From: Gallaecimonas kandeliae | Lineage (GTDB): Bacteria > Pseudomonadota > Gammaproteobacteria > Enterobacterales > Gallaecimonadaceae | Direction: 5' to 3' | Assembly: GCF_030450055.1 (NCBI RefSeq) | Contig: NZ_CP118480.1 | Span: forward strand, 62,001-126,000 | Length of the DNA stretch: 64,000 nt | Notes under the pieces: generated by a model | The model's database searches: none | Seen by the model: only the letters and a program-made list of their open reading frames with translations | Told to the model about the DNA's origin: nothing | In this document: one piece after another, positions 1 to 9,415 of the stretch | How the letters are laid out: each line of letters starts with the position of its first letter | How positions within the stretch are numbered: position 1 is the stretch's first letter | Program-made: the position numbers and the translations under genes

Positions 1-2882
1 CCCTTGTCGAAGGCCACCAGGCAGCCTTCGGCGTCGAAGCGGCGCCGCTCTTCTTCCTCGCCGCGCCAGGCGATTTCGGCGCCCAGCTCGTCGAAGCGCC
101 GCTTGCCGGCCAGCCTGTCTAGGAACAGCTTCTGGCCGTCCGCCTCCAGGCGGTTGCCGCCGTCGTCATAACGGTATTGGCCCCGACCGTCGCCCAGCAG
201 CTGGCCGGCGGCGTCGCGCTGGAAGCGGCGTTCGCCCAGGCGGCTGTCTTCCAGCCATTCCAGGCGGTTGTCGTCGTCCCAGCTGTAGCGGCGGGTCACC
301 GCCTCCTGGCCCTGCCATTGGCGGCTGACCAGCAGCTTGTTGCGGTCCCAGACCTGGTGCTGGACGTTGTGGCTGGCCTGGCGCTGCTGCTCCTGGCCGC
401 GGCCGTCGAAGCGGCGGTCGATCATCGGCTCGCCGTTCACCAGCAGCTGCTGCCAACGGCCCTGGTCGTCATGGCGGTACTGGATCTGGGTGCCGTCCGG
501 CAGCGTCATGGCCTCCAGGCGACCGGCCTGGTGGCGGTAGTGGACGGCAAACTGGTCCTGGCCGTGGCGGCTGACATTGCCCTGGCCATCGTACTGCCAG
601 TCCAGGCGCCGCCCCTCGGTGGTGGCGCGCACCAGCCGGCCCAGGTGGTCGTGCTGAAAACGCTTGGTGACCGGCTGGCGGCCCTTGCCCTGGCTGGCCT
701 GCTGCTGCACCCGGCCACCGGCGTCGCGTTTGAGGTGCTGGACCCAGGTGCCGGGCTGCTCCCGGTGCACCACCTGGCCGGCGGCGTCGTAGCGGAAGCG
801 GATGTCCCGGCCGTCCGGGGCCTGGCAGCGCTCCACCCGGCCTTGTTGGTCGTAGCCCAGCTGCCAGCGGCCGCCGTCGGGGCGCACCACCTCGGTCAGG
901 CGCTCGGCCTGGTCGTAGCCGTAGTGGACCGTCTTGCCGTCCGGCCTGTGGTAGCGCAGCGGTTTGTCGATGCCGGCGTAGTCGAAGCCGTGCTGCCGGC
1001 CCGTGGCGCTTTGGAATTGGACGAGGCGGCCGCCCTGGTCGTAGCGGTAGTGGCGGCTGGCCTTCTGTTGGGGGGATTGCTCGGGGTAGCGGTGCTCGGC
1101 GACCAGCTTGTCGCCCTGGTATTCCCGCTCTATCACCAGGTCCTGGACCAGGGCGCCGCGCAGGCGGCCGGCGCCGTCGTAGGCGTAGCGCACCAGTTCG
1201 CCCTGGGCCTGGCTGGCCAGCAGCCGGCCTTCGCCATCCCAGCCCTGGAGCCGTTGCTGACCCTGGTCGCTGTAGCCTTCCTTGAGCCAGCCGGCGCTGT
1301 CGTAGCGGTAATGCCAATGGCTGCCGTCGGCGCGGCGCTCCTCCAGCAGCCGACCCATGGCGTCCAGGCGGCGGCTGAGGTAGCGGCCGTCCGGCAGCCG
1401 CTCGGCGATGCAGAAGCCGAGATCGTTGAAGAAGCGCCTGTGGCAGCGGCCGTCCGGCAGCCAGTCGCAGGCGGGCCTGCCCTTGGCGTCGAAGTCGAAG
1501 CGGTGGCTGCGGCCGTCGGCCAGGCGGTGTTCGCGCAGCCGGCCCAGCTCGTCGAAATGCCACTGTTGGCGGGAGCCGTCGGCGTCCATGCGTTCGGTGA
1601 CGCGGCCGGCGGCGTCGAAGGCGAACAGCTGTTGGGCGCCACCGGCCTGGGTGACTAGGGTTTGGCCGTCCTGGTAGTCCAGCCGCACCTCGTGGCGGCC
1701 GTCCTCGCCCCAGCTGCGCAGGCAGCGGGCCTCTGGCCCCTGGCCCTGCCACTGGAAGAAGAGGCGGTAGCCGGAGGGGCGACGGCGCACCACCAGCAGG
1801 TGGCCGTCGTAGCCGTAGCGTTCGCTGCCGCCGTTGGCGCTGGCGCTCTGCAGGTCGCCCTTGGCGTCGTAACGGTAGCGGGCCAGCACTTCCTTATGGT
1901 CCTGGCGACGCAGCAATACGCCCGATATGTGGCGGCCCTGGTAGCCCAGCTCCAGCCAGTGATCGGGGCCCAGGTCGATGCGGGTCAGGCGGGCCTTGTC
2001 GTCGTAGTAGAAGAGCCATTGCCGGCCCTGGCGGTCCAGCCGGGAGTCGAGGCGGCCGAAGCCGTCCTCAAAGAGGAGGAAGGTCCAGACGCTGCCGTCG
2101 GGGTCGGACAGCAGCAGCCGGCCGTCTGCCTTGTATTCCAGGCGCTGGCCAGTGGCGGCCTGCCAGCCGAACTGGCCAGGGGCGAGCCGCGGGAAGCGGA
2201 CGGCCCTGCCTTCCTGATCTTCCACCCAGCAGTGCTCTTCGTCCTGCCAGAGGCGGCGCAGCAGCGGGTTGTACCAGCCGTGGCCCAGGCCCCAGTCCTG
2301 GTCGCTGAGGCCGGAGCGGTAGAGGCGCTGCCAGCGCAGGGGCAGGGCGGCGCGGGCTTCGAAGTCGGTGAGGGCCAGGATCTCCTCCCCCGTGCTGGGG
2401 GAGACGGGGTCGCCCTGGCATTGCTGGGCCTGGATGTCGGCGGCCGGCACTGTGGCGTCGACCCCGGCACTGGTGGCACCGCCGGCCGGGGCAGGAGCAG
2501 GGGCCTTGGCCTGGGCGGCGCCTTGCTGGCTGCGGCCCGTCTCGGCCGCCCCAGGGGCGGCGCTGGCCTTCTTGGCGGGGGTCGGCTGGGCCGGAACCTT
2601 GGCCACGGCCAGCTTGCCCAGGCTCAGGGCCTCGGCGACGCCGGCGAAGACATGGTCTGGGTTGTTGCCCAGCAGCTCTTCGCTGTCCCAGAGTTTGGGC
2701 AACTGCTGCCAGCGGCCTTCCTGGCCGCCGAAAGTGAAGCCGAAGACGTCGGACAGCCACTGGCGCCAGTCGCGCCTGTTGCCGTGGCGGATCGGCTGAC
2801 CCTGGGCCTGGGCTCCCTGGGCGGGGCTGAAACGGTAGCTGCCGCCGGCGCCCTGGATCTGAATGTGCGTGTCCTTGCTCAT
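1..2882 (-). CDS. Rhs-family T6SS-associated protein, 3' end beyond window
   Basis: The frame is open from an ATG at 2882 to the window's left edge (960 codons, no stop), so the C-terminal toxin part is not visible. Residues 1-95 are a non-repetitive N-terminal domain, about 95-157 are an Ala/Pro/Gln-rich linker, and a DUF6531-like start (GDPVSPSTGEE, about 157-167) leads into dozens of YD/RHS repeats such as RYRYDAKGDL and RFDFDAKGRP. Such repeats form a cocoon holding a toxic C-terminus. I see no PAAR domain in the first 157 residues, which is unusual for a T6SS Rhs. The ATG overlaps the stop of the upstream gene (ATGA), so it is co-translated with the VgrG unit. The family call is firm; the toxin type is unknown. 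Confidence 0.93.
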   Translation of the reverse strand, partial: MSKDTHIQIQGAGGSYRFSPAQGAQAQGQPIRHGNRRDWRQWLSDVFGFTFGGQEGRWQQLPKLWDSEELLGNNPDHVFAGVAEALSLGKLAVAKVPAQPTPAKKASAAPGAAETGRSQQGAAQAKAPAPAPAGGATSAGVDATVPAADIQAQQCQGDPVSPSTGEEILALTDFEARAALPLRWQRLYRSGLSDQDWGLGHGWYNPLLRRLWQDEEHCWVEDQEGRAVRFPRLAPGQFGWQAATGQRLEYKADGRLLLSDPDGSVWTFLLFEDGFGRLDSRLDRQGRQWLFYYDDKARLTRIDLGPDHWLELGYQGRHISGVLLRRQDHKEVLARYRYDAKGDLQSASANGGSERYGYDGHLLVVRRRPSGYRLFFQWQGQGPEARCLRSWGEDGRHEVRLDYQDGQTLVTQAGGAQQLFAFDAAGRVTERMDADGSRQQWHFDELGRLREHRLADGRSHRFDFDAKGRPACDWLPDGRCHRRFFNDLGFCIAERLPDGRYLSRRLDAMGRLLEERRADGSHWHYRYDSAGWLKEGYSDQGQQRLQGWDGEGRLLASQAQGELVRYAYDGAGRLRGALVQDLVIEREYQGDKLVAEHRYPEQSPQQKASRHYRYDQGGRLVQFQSATGRQHGFDYAGIDKPLRYHRPDGKTVHYGYDQAERLTEVVRPDGGRWQLGYDQQGRVERCQAPDGRDIRFRYDAAGQVVHREQPGTWVQHLKRDAGGRVQQQASQGKGRQPVTKRFQHDHLGRLVRATTEGRRLDWQYDGQGNVSRHGQDQFAVHYRHQAGRLEAMTLPDGTQIQYRHDDQGRWQQLLVNGEPMIDRRFDGRGQEQQRQASHNVQHQVWDRNKLLVSRQWQGQEAVTRRYSWDDDNRLEWLEDSRLGERRFQRDAAGQLLGDGRGQYRYDDGGNRLEADGQKLFLDRLAGKRRFDELGAEIAWRGEEEERRRFDAEGCLVAFDK

Positions 2883-3589
2883 GCTATCCCTTGCTCATGC
2901 GTCCAACCCAGCACGGCCAAGGCGGCCATGGGGCTCGAGTCCAGCTCCAGGGTCACCGCCTTTCCTGGCAGGGCCCCTTCCATAAAGTCTTGATGCAGCT
3001 GCCAGAGGCGGTAGAGGCTGCCGACGACGTCCAGCTCCCCTAAAGATGCCTCCGCAAACTGCCACTGGGCCTGGCTCCAGTCCCCCAGCTTGCCGAGGCA
3101 GGGCCAGAGCCAGCCGAGATCCGCTTCCCGGCCCATGCCGGGGCAGCTCAGCAGTGCCGGCCTGGGGCAGGCGGCCTGGCCCTTTTCCAACAGGGCGCCG
3201 AGATCCAGCTGGCCTTGGGGCTGGCCGTCCAGGGCCAGGTGTTCGAGGCGGAGGCCGCTGGCGGCTGGTGTCCAGTCGATGGCCAGCCAGGCCGGCCGCT
3301 TCGGCGCCAGGGCCAGCAGCCGGGCCGGCGCCTTGGCCTTGTCCAACTGGGCCAGGACCCAGGCTAGGCCGGCGCGGCCAAACTGGAGGTTAACCTGGCC
3401 CCAGGCCTGCCACTGGGCCTGGCGGGGGCGCTCGTCCTGGGGCAGCAGCAGCCAGGTCTGGCCCTCAAGCAGGGCCTGTTGCCAGCCTGCCAAGGTAGCC
3501 GGCTCCTGCGGTTGGGGCAGGCCGGCCAGGGCGTCAGGCCAGGGTAGGGCGCCAAGCCGGCCGCCGTGCAGGCTCAGTTGCCAGGGCAT
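2879..3589 (-). CDS. Uncharacterised protein between TIGR02270-like gene and Rhs
   Basis: This encodes 236 residues beginning MPWQLSLHGG. I place the start at 3589 because it lies inside the last codons of the upstream gene (16-bp overlap), and a longer version would extend fully over that gene. The protein is soluble-looking, rich in Leu, Ala, Trp and Gln, with no signal peptide or membrane segment. A LPGKAVTLELDSSPMAAL stretch near the C-terminus has the flavour of a beta-ketoacyl synthase-like fold (DSSPMAA), but I cannot assign a family. Its position between VgrG and Rhs, with overlaps on both sides, suggests an adaptor or chaperone for loading Rhs; this is inference from context. Confidence 0.75.
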   Translation of the reverse strand: MPWQLSLHGGRLGALPWPDALAGLPQPQEPATLAGWQQALLEGQTWLLLPQDERPRQAQWQAWGQVNLQFGRAGLAWVLAQLDKAKAPARLLALAPKRPAWLAIDWTPAASGLRLEHLALDGQPQGQLDLGALLEKGQAACPRPALLSCPGMGREADLGWLWPCLGKLGDWSQAQWQFAEASLGELDVVGSLYRLWQLHQDFMEGALPGKAVTLELDSSPMAALAVLGWTHEQGIA

Positions 3590-4392
3590 AGCCGGCCTCC
3601 GAACAGTGTCCAATGGTCGCCGCTGCCGCCGGGCTGCAACCAGGCCCAAAGCCTGGGCTGCCAGGCCAGGGCCAGGCCCTGGCTGAGTTGGGGCAGCAGC
3701 TCAGGTGTCGCCGCCTGGCCCCAGAGTTGGCGCTCATGGCGCTCTGTGTCGCGGCCGCCGGTCAGCCAGTTGAGTTCCTGCCGGGCCGCCTCTGCCAGCT
3801 CGGGGTTGGCGGCGAAGTCCCGCAGCCAGGGCACGAAACGGCCGAGGCCGCTTAGCCCCAGCCAGGGTAGCAGTTCCAGGGCCGGCAGCCTGGCCGCCAG
3901 GGCGTTGATGAAGCGCACCAGCTCGGCCGGCTCTGTCCGCACCAGCAGCGGCGCCAGCCTTTCCTGGGCGTGCTCGGCCAGTTGTTCATACAGCGTCAGC
4001 AGCTGGGCCGCCGTGGCGCCCCCTTGCCATGCCTGCCACCAGCCGTCCCAGGGAGCGGGCAGGGCGATGGCGCGGGCCGGGGCCAGCAGCTGGGCCCTGG
4101 CCATCAGCCAAGTGTCGGCGGCCTCGGCCTGGGGCAGCGGCAGCCAGGGCAGCAGGGCCGCCAGTTGCCATTGCCGCTCGCTGTCGCTTGCGGCGAAGAA
4201 GGCCTTGAGAGCCGTGCCCTGGGCCGGGTCCGCCGCCTGTGCCAGCAGCAGGGCCTCTTCGAAGGGGCGGTCTTCTTCCGCCGGTGGCTGGGCCCGGATC
4301 AGCTCCCTGTCCAGCTGGCAGAGCATGGCCTTGCTGGCGGCTGGGCTTGCCAACAGGGTGCGGCGCTGGGTGAAGAAGCAATCCAGGTCCAT
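3574..4392 (-). CDS. TIGR02270-like T6SS-associated protein
   Basis: This 272-residue protein starts 3 bp after the vgrG stop and is translationally coupled to it. It is mostly alpha-helical, Leu/Ala/Trp-rich, with HEAT-like segments. The C-terminal stretch with GLGRFVPWLRDFA, then ARQELNWLTGG, resembles the 'G..r.iPwLl...agea...itG' pattern of the TIGR02270 family found beside VgrG, Rhs and PAAR genes. The family has no agreed biochemical role; an accessory or adaptor function in effector loading is inferred from position. The family assignment is by pattern recall only and could be wrong. Confidence 0.6.
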   Translation of the reverse strand: MDLDCFFTQRRTLLASPAASKAMLCQLDRELIRAQPPAEEDRPFEEALLLAQAADPAQGTALKAFFAASDSERQWQLAALLPWLPLPQAEAADTWLMARAQLLAPARAIALPAPWDGWWQAWQGGATAAQLLTLYEQLAEHAQERLAPLLVRTEPAELVRFINALAARLPALELLPWLGLSGLGRFVPWLRDFAANPELAEAARQELNWLTGGRDTERHERQLWGQAATPELLPQLSQGLALAWQPRLWAWLQPGGSGDHWTLFGGRLCPGN

Positions 4393-4395
4393 GGC

Positions 4396-6198
4396 TTAGT
4401 TGAGCTTGACGGCCGGGGCCTTGATCGCCACCAGGGCGCTGCCGTTGACGCTGACGTTGGCCCCCTTGAGGTCGATCTTGCCGCTGGAGTCCATGGTCAG
4501 GCTGGAGGAGCCACACTTGATGGTGATCTTGTCGCCGGCCTCTATGGTGATGGTCTTGCCGACCTTGACCTTCTGCAGGCCCGTCACTTCCAGGCTGTCG
4601 TCGTTGCCGACCTTGGCCTTGCGGTCGTTGTCTACCTGTTCGCTGTGGTCGTTCTCGACGTGGACGGCCTGGTCCTTCTCGGCATGGATGATCAGCTGTT
4701 CCTTGCCCTTGGTGTCGACGAAACGGATCTCGTTGAAGTTGGCGTCGCCGCCGCCCTTGGTGGAGCGGCTGCGGATCCCCGAGTGCTCCTTGTTGGCCTT
4801 TGTGGCGTAGGGCAGGGCGTTTTCGCCGTTGTAGACGGAGCCGGTGATGATCGGCTGGTCGGGGTCGCCGCCGAGGAACTCCACCAGCACCTCCTGGCCG
4901 ACCCGTGGCAGAAACTGGGCGCCGAAGCCCTTGCCGGCCCAGCCCTGGGCGACCCGGATCCAGCAGGAGCTGTTCTCGTCGAACTTGCCTTCCCTGTCCC
5001 AGTGGAACTGCACCTTGATGCGGCCGAACTCGTCGGTGTGGATCTCCTCGCCCTTGAGCCCCGTGACCTTGGCGGTCTGGGCGCCGGCGATCAGCGGCTT
5101 CTGCAGCTGGCGGGGGCGGTAGAGCACCTCGGCCGGCATGGCCTGGAACTGGTTGGCGAAGTAGTGCTCGCCGCCGTGATCCCCCGCCTCGCTGTTGGAG
5201 GGCACGGACGCCGTCATCACATAGTCGGTGATGACGAAGGCCTTGCCCTCCATGGCCTTGTTCTCGTGCTCGTCGAAGCTGAACTTGAGGCCGGCGCCGA
5301 AGGAGCGGCAGTTGGAGGTGCCGGTAAAACTCTCGGCGTCCTGGGCCAGGGCGTTGAGCTGCACCGGGGCCAGGGCCTCCGTCTTGTCCTTGAGGGGATC
5401 CTCGCCCAGGTATTCGAACAGCTCCCTGGGCTGCAGGCTGGCCCCCGGCACCTTGGCCTTGGCGTTGCCGATGTTGTACTGGCTGGGCTTGGTGAAGTCG
5501 AAGCTGCGCTGCACCAGGCTGGCGACTGTGGCGCCGGCGCCGCAGAACCACTGGTAGACGTGGGCCTCGCCGTGGTCGCCGCTGCGGTAGTCCACCTTTT
5601 CTTCCAGGGCCTTGGCGTAGGCCTCTGTCTGGTCGGCCAGCACCAGCTCGTGGCTGCCCTGGTCGTGGCGGAAGAAGCTGAAGATCCCTTCCTTGGCCAG
5701 CAGCCGCCTACAGAAGTCCCAGTCGGACTCGTTGTATTGCACGCAGTAGTCGTAATTGGGGTAGGACCCCAGCTTGGCGGTGTTGAGTTTGACCCCGTGT
5801 TCCCCAAGCACTTTTTTCACGATCGCCACCGAGCTTAGCTGCTGGAAGATGCGGCAGTTGACCCTCTGGGTGGCGAACCAGGCGCGGGGCACCAGGCTGG
5901 CCTCGTAGCGCAGCCCTTCGCTGTTGTGCATGGGCCTGCCCAGCTCGCGGATCCTGTTGATGTGACCGTGGAAAAAGCGCTCCTTGGCGCCGGCCTGGTC
6001 GCTCAGGGCCAGGCTGATGGTGACCCCTTCGCCGATCAGGGCGTCCAGCTTGGGCAGCCGCTGGTTGGCGACGAAGGTGACGGTGATGGCGAACAGCGCG
6101 CAAAGCCGCTCCTCGACCTGCACCCTCTCCAGCACCAGGGCGTCCTTACCCAGGGAGCTGTGCATCTTCAGGTAATGGTATTGCTGTTCCTTGCTCAT
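4396..6198 (-). CDS. vgrG: VgrG/TssI spike protein
   Basis: This 600-residue VgrG forms the trimeric spike on top of the Hcp tube. The N-terminal gp27-like part (about 1-390) contains typical stretches such as [22 protein letters not shown] and ending in [27 protein letters not shown]-type sequence, which marks the OB/gp5 region (about 385-470). The C-terminal beta-helix carries short repeats ([29 protein letters not shown]). It ends at about residue 600 without an extra effector domain, so this is a structural, cargo-carrying VgrG. The likely cargo is the downstream Rhs. It lies 66 bp after hcp and 3 bp before the next gene. Confidence 0.97.
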   Translation of the reverse strand: [600 protein letters not shown]

Positions 6199-6264
6199 GG
6201 TGACTCTGCCATCCGTTGAAGGTGGGAGGGCCGAAGCCCTCCCGGGAGACGAAGACGAGCAGAT

Positions 6265-6744
6265 TTAGATCTGCTGGCCTTTGACGCCGCTGTAGCCGTA
6301 GACCAGCGGAGCCTGGACGTTGTTTTTGTCGTCGGTCGGGGTGACGGTCATGGTCATCTCGGTGTAGGAGATGGTCATGGTTTCCACCGGGCGGTCACCG
6401 GAGATGGAGACGGAGTAGTTGGAGATCATGGCGTCGGTCAGCTCGATCTTCATGATTTCTTCGATCTTCTCGCCCTGCTTGGTGACGTGGAAGGTGGCCT
6501 TCTTGCCCTTGCCGACAGTGGCTTCCTTGAACAGGTCGGTGGAGGCCTTGTCCTGCAGTTTGGTGATGGTGATGTCGCCCAGACGGGTGGCGGAGGCCTC
6601 GCGGTCCATGGCGGTACCGGTGTAGGAGGAGATCTCACGGTGAACGTTGAAGTCCATGGACAGCACTGTGATCATGTCCTTGTACTGATCAGCAGTGGCT
6701 TCGCCTTTGACGCCTTCGTAGTCCAGGTAAGTATTGGCTTGCAT
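6265..6744 (-). CDS. hcp: Hcp/TssD tube protein
   Basis: This 159-residue protein starts MQANTYLDYEGVKGEA, the usual Hcp N-terminus, and ends GYSGVKGQQI. It forms the stacked hexameric inner tube of the T6SS. I chose the start at 6744 because AAAGGAGCAATACC lies directly upstream; the longer frame to 6816 adds non-homologous residues. It sits 85 bp after tssH, a gap that contains a small dyad (GTCCT-CATTAC-AGGAC) and could hold its own promoter, although I see no clear -35/-10 pair. The length matches the standard Hcp1 type with no C-terminal extension. Confidence 0.97.
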   Translation of the reverse strand: MQANTYLDYEGVKGEATADQYKDMITVLSMDFNVHREISSYTGTAMDREASATRLGDITITKLQDKASTDLFKEATVGKGKKATFHVTKQGEKIEEIMKIELTDAMISNYSVSISGDRPVETMTISYTEMTMTVTPTDDKNNVQAPLVYGYSGVKGQQI

Positions 6745-6829
6745 GGTATTGCTCCTTTCAGTGCGAGTTACGTCCTGTAATGAGGACAAGTTGATCCGTT
6801 TGGCCCCTTGCCGCACGGAATCTTACTGA

Positions 6830-9415
6830 TCAGTGGACGGCGACCCTGAGTTGGTCGTCCTCCACCGATAGTTCCACCCTGACAACGGGGCTGTCCCCGG
6901 CCACCTTGGCCAGGATCTGCTCGGACATGCCGGGCAGCAGCTCCCGCTGCAGTATCTGTTGGATGTTGCGGGCGCCGCTGCTGGCCTCCTGGCAGCGGGC
7001 CACTATGGCCTCCACCACCTCGGGGCCATGGTGCAGTTCGGCGCCGTGGTGCCGGCGGACGCGGTCCGCCACCCTGGCCAGCTGGAGGCCGGTGATCTCG
7101 GCCAGCTGCTCCTGGCCCAGGGGCTGGTAGGGCAGCACTGTGGTGCGGCCCAGGAAGGCGGGTTTGAAGATGGCCAGCAGGTCGTCCCAGATGGCTTCCT
7201 TGAGCTTGTCCGGGGCCGGCGCCGTCAGCGGATCGGCAAAGAGGTCGCTGATGGTCTCGCTGGCGGCGTTGGAGGTCATCAGGATCAGGGTGTTCTTGAA
7301 GTCCACGTCCTGGCCCTCGCCGTCCCGCAGCACCCCCTTGTCGAACACCTGGTAGAAGATGTCCTGGACGCCGGGGTGGGCCTTCTCCATCTCGTCCAGC
7401 AGGATCACGCTGTAGGGCTTGCGGCGCACGGCGTTGGTGAGGACGCCGCCCTCGCCGTAGCCGACGTAGCCGGCCGGCGAGCCCAGCAGCTGGGACACCT
7501 TGTGCTCTTCCTTGAACTCCGACATGTTGATGACGGTGATGTTGGCTTCGCTGCCGTAGACCTGCTCGGCCAGGGCCAGGGCCGTCTCCGTCTTGCCGAC
7601 GCCGCTGGGGCCGGCCAGCAGGAAGACCCCCATGGGTTTCTTCTCGTCGCCGAGGTTGGCGCGGGCGATGCGCACCGTGCGGGCTATCTCGTCCAAGGCG
7701 TGGTCCTGGCCGCGCACCCGTTCCTTGAGCCGGCCGTCCAGGGCCAGGATGCTGGCCACCTCGTCGGCCTGCATGCGGCCCAGGGGGATGCCGGTCCAGT
7801 CGGCCAGCACCTCGGCCACCAGCTGTTCGTCCACCTGCCAGTGCACCATGGGCTCGACCCGCTCTGAGAGCTGGGCACGCAGGGCGTTGAGGCGGGCCAG
7901 CAGCTCCTGGTTCTCCTCTTTCCCCAGCTGGTCGCGCAGGGCGCTGGCTTCCATCACCAGGGCCTGTTCGGCTTCCCAGGCGGTCTGCAGTTCGGCCACC
8001 TTGGCCTGGGCTCCCGCGATCTGGCCGCCCAGCTGGTCGCGGCGCTGGCTGTGGTCGATGCCGGCGCGGGCTTCCTTGTCCAGCACGGCCGCCTCCGTCT
8101 CCAGGGCCTGCAGCCTGGCCTGGACCCGCTCCAGGGCGGTGGGGATGCCGGCCTGGCTCATGGCCACCCGGGCGCAGGCGGTGTCCAGCAGGGCCACCGC
8201 CTTGTCCGGCAGCTGGCGGTCGGCCAGGTAGCGCTTGGACAGGGTGACGGTGGCGCGGGCGGCGTCGTCGCCGATGCTGACGCCGTGGTGGGCTTCCAAG
8301 GTCGGCAGCAGGCCGCGAAGTATCTGTACCGCCACTTCCTCGCTGGGCTCCTCCACCTTGACCACCTGGAAGCGGCGGGTCAGGGCGGCGTCCTTCTCGA
8401 AGTACTTCTTGTATTCGGCCCAGGTGGTGGCCGCTATGGTGCGCAGCTCGCCGCGGGCCAAGGCCGGCTTGAGCAGGTTGGCGGCGTCGTTCTGGCCGGC
8501 GCTGCCGCCGGCTCCCACCATGTTGTGGGCCTCGTCGATGAACAGCAGCACAGGATCGATGGAGGCCTTCACCTCCTCGATGACGCCCTTGAGGCGGTTC
8601 TCGAACTCGCCTTTGACACCGGCGCCGGCCTGCAGCAGGGCCAGGTCCAGGGTCAGCAGCCTGGCCTTCTTGAGGGCGTCGGGCACCAGGCCGGCGGCGA
8701 TGCGCTGGGCCAGGCCTTCCACCACGGCCGTCTTGCCGACCCCGGCCTCGCCGGTGAGGATGGGGTTGTTCTGGCGGCGGCGGCTGAGGATGTCTACCAT
8801 CTGGCGGATTTCGTCATCCCGGCCCAGCACCGGGTCCAGCAGGCCGTCTCTGGCCTGTTGGGTGAGGTCGATGGTGAACTGGCCCAGGGCCTGTTCCTTG
8901 CGGGGCCCCTGGCCGGGACGGGGGGCGGCCTGGCCCAGCTCGGCCTTGATGGCGTCCCAGTCCCCCAGCAGCCGCTGCGGGTCCAGCTTGTCCAGCTCCT
9001 TGGCGTGGCGGGTGCAGAGGGCGGCCATGGCGGCGTCATTGAGCAGGCTGTAGAGCAAGGTGGCGCCGCGCATCAGCGGCTCGCCGAACTCGATGCTGGT
9101 GTCCAGCCAGCACTGGCGCAGCAGGTCCACCAGCCGCGGCGACAGGGCCGGGGTGGCGCCGTTGCCTGTCTTGAAGCTGGCCAGGGCCTGGTCCAGCTCG
9201 GCGGCCAGGCGTTCGCGGCTGAGGCCGAAGCGGGCCAGCACCGTCAGCAGGTCCTGGTCCTCGGCCTCCAGCAGCGCCTTGAGGTAATGCTCCACCTCCA
9301 CGCTGTGATGGGTGCGCTGGTAGCAAAGCCCCACGGCCCGCTCCAGGGCGTTGCGGGCGGAGTCGGTCATTTTCTCGACCAGGGCTTTCAACGTCATCGA
9401 TGACATCTTGTTCAT
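6830..9415 (-). CDS. tssH: ClpV/TssH AAA+ ATPase
   Basis: This 861-residue ClpB-type ATPase disassembles contracted TssB/TssC sheath. An N-terminal Clp_N domain (EKMTDSARNALERAV onward) is followed by AAA1 with Walker A GEAGVGKT and Walker B LLFIDEAH, a coiled middle region, and AAA2 with GPSGVGKT and ILLDEMEKAH. A C-terminal D2-small domain follows. The start at 9415 (MNKMSSMTLK) overlaps the tssG stop as ATGA; an internal ATG at 9406 is better spaced from the AAGGAAAGG box and may be the true start. The length is normal for ClpV. Confidence 0.96.
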   Translation of the reverse strand: MNKMSSMTLKALVEKMTDSARNALERAVGLCYQRTHHSVEVEHYLKALLEAEDQDLLTVLARFGLSRERLAAELDQALASFKTGNGATPALSPRLVDLLRQCWLDTSIEFGEPLMRGATLLYSLLNDAAMAALCTRHAKELDKLDPQRLLGDWDAIKAELGQAAPRPGQGPRKEQALGQFTIDLTQQARDGLLDPVLGRDDEIRQMVDILSRRRQNNPILTGEAGVGKTAVVEGLAQRIAAGLVPDALKKARLLTLDLALLQAGAGVKGEFENRLKGVIEEVKASIDPVLLFIDEAHNMVGAGGSAGQNDAANLLKPALARGELRTIAATTWAEYKKYFEKDAALTRRFQVVKVEEPSEEVAVQILRGLLPTLEAHHGVSIGDDAARATVTLSKRYLADRQLPDKAVALLDTACARVAMSQAGIPTALERVQARLQALETEAAVLDKEARAGIDHSQRRDQLGGQIAGAQAKVAELQTAWEAEQALVMEASALRDQLGKEENQELLARLNALRAQLSERVEPMVHWQVDEQLVAEVLADWTGIPLGRMQADEVASILALDGRLKERVRGQDHALDEIARTVRIARANLGDEKKPMGVFLLAGPSGVGKTETALALAEQVYGSEANITVINMSEFKEEHKVSQLLGSPAGYVGYGEGGVLTNAVRRKPYSVILLDEMEKAHPGVQDIFYQVFDKGVLRDGEGQDVDFKNTLILMTSNAASETISDLFADPLTAPAPDKLKEAIWDDLLAIFKPAFLGRTTVLPYQPLGQEQLAEITGLQLARVADRVRRHHGAELHHGPEVVEAIVARCQEASSGARNIQQILQRELLPGMSEQILAKVAGDSPVVRVELSVEDDQLRVAVH

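Noticed and set aside
469..2760. Other minus-strand ORFs inside the Rhs region (for example 469-1752, 1985-2479)
   Set aside because: They are in frames other than the one carrying YD repeats and are Arg/Pro-rich artefacts.
177..2993. Long plus-strand ORFs opposite the Rhs gene
   Set aside because: The minus frame is open over 960 codons and shows YD repeats; the plus-strand frames have shadow composition.
8051..9403. Plus-strand ORF opposite tssH
   Set aside because: Shadow of the ClpV gene with no recognisable motifs.
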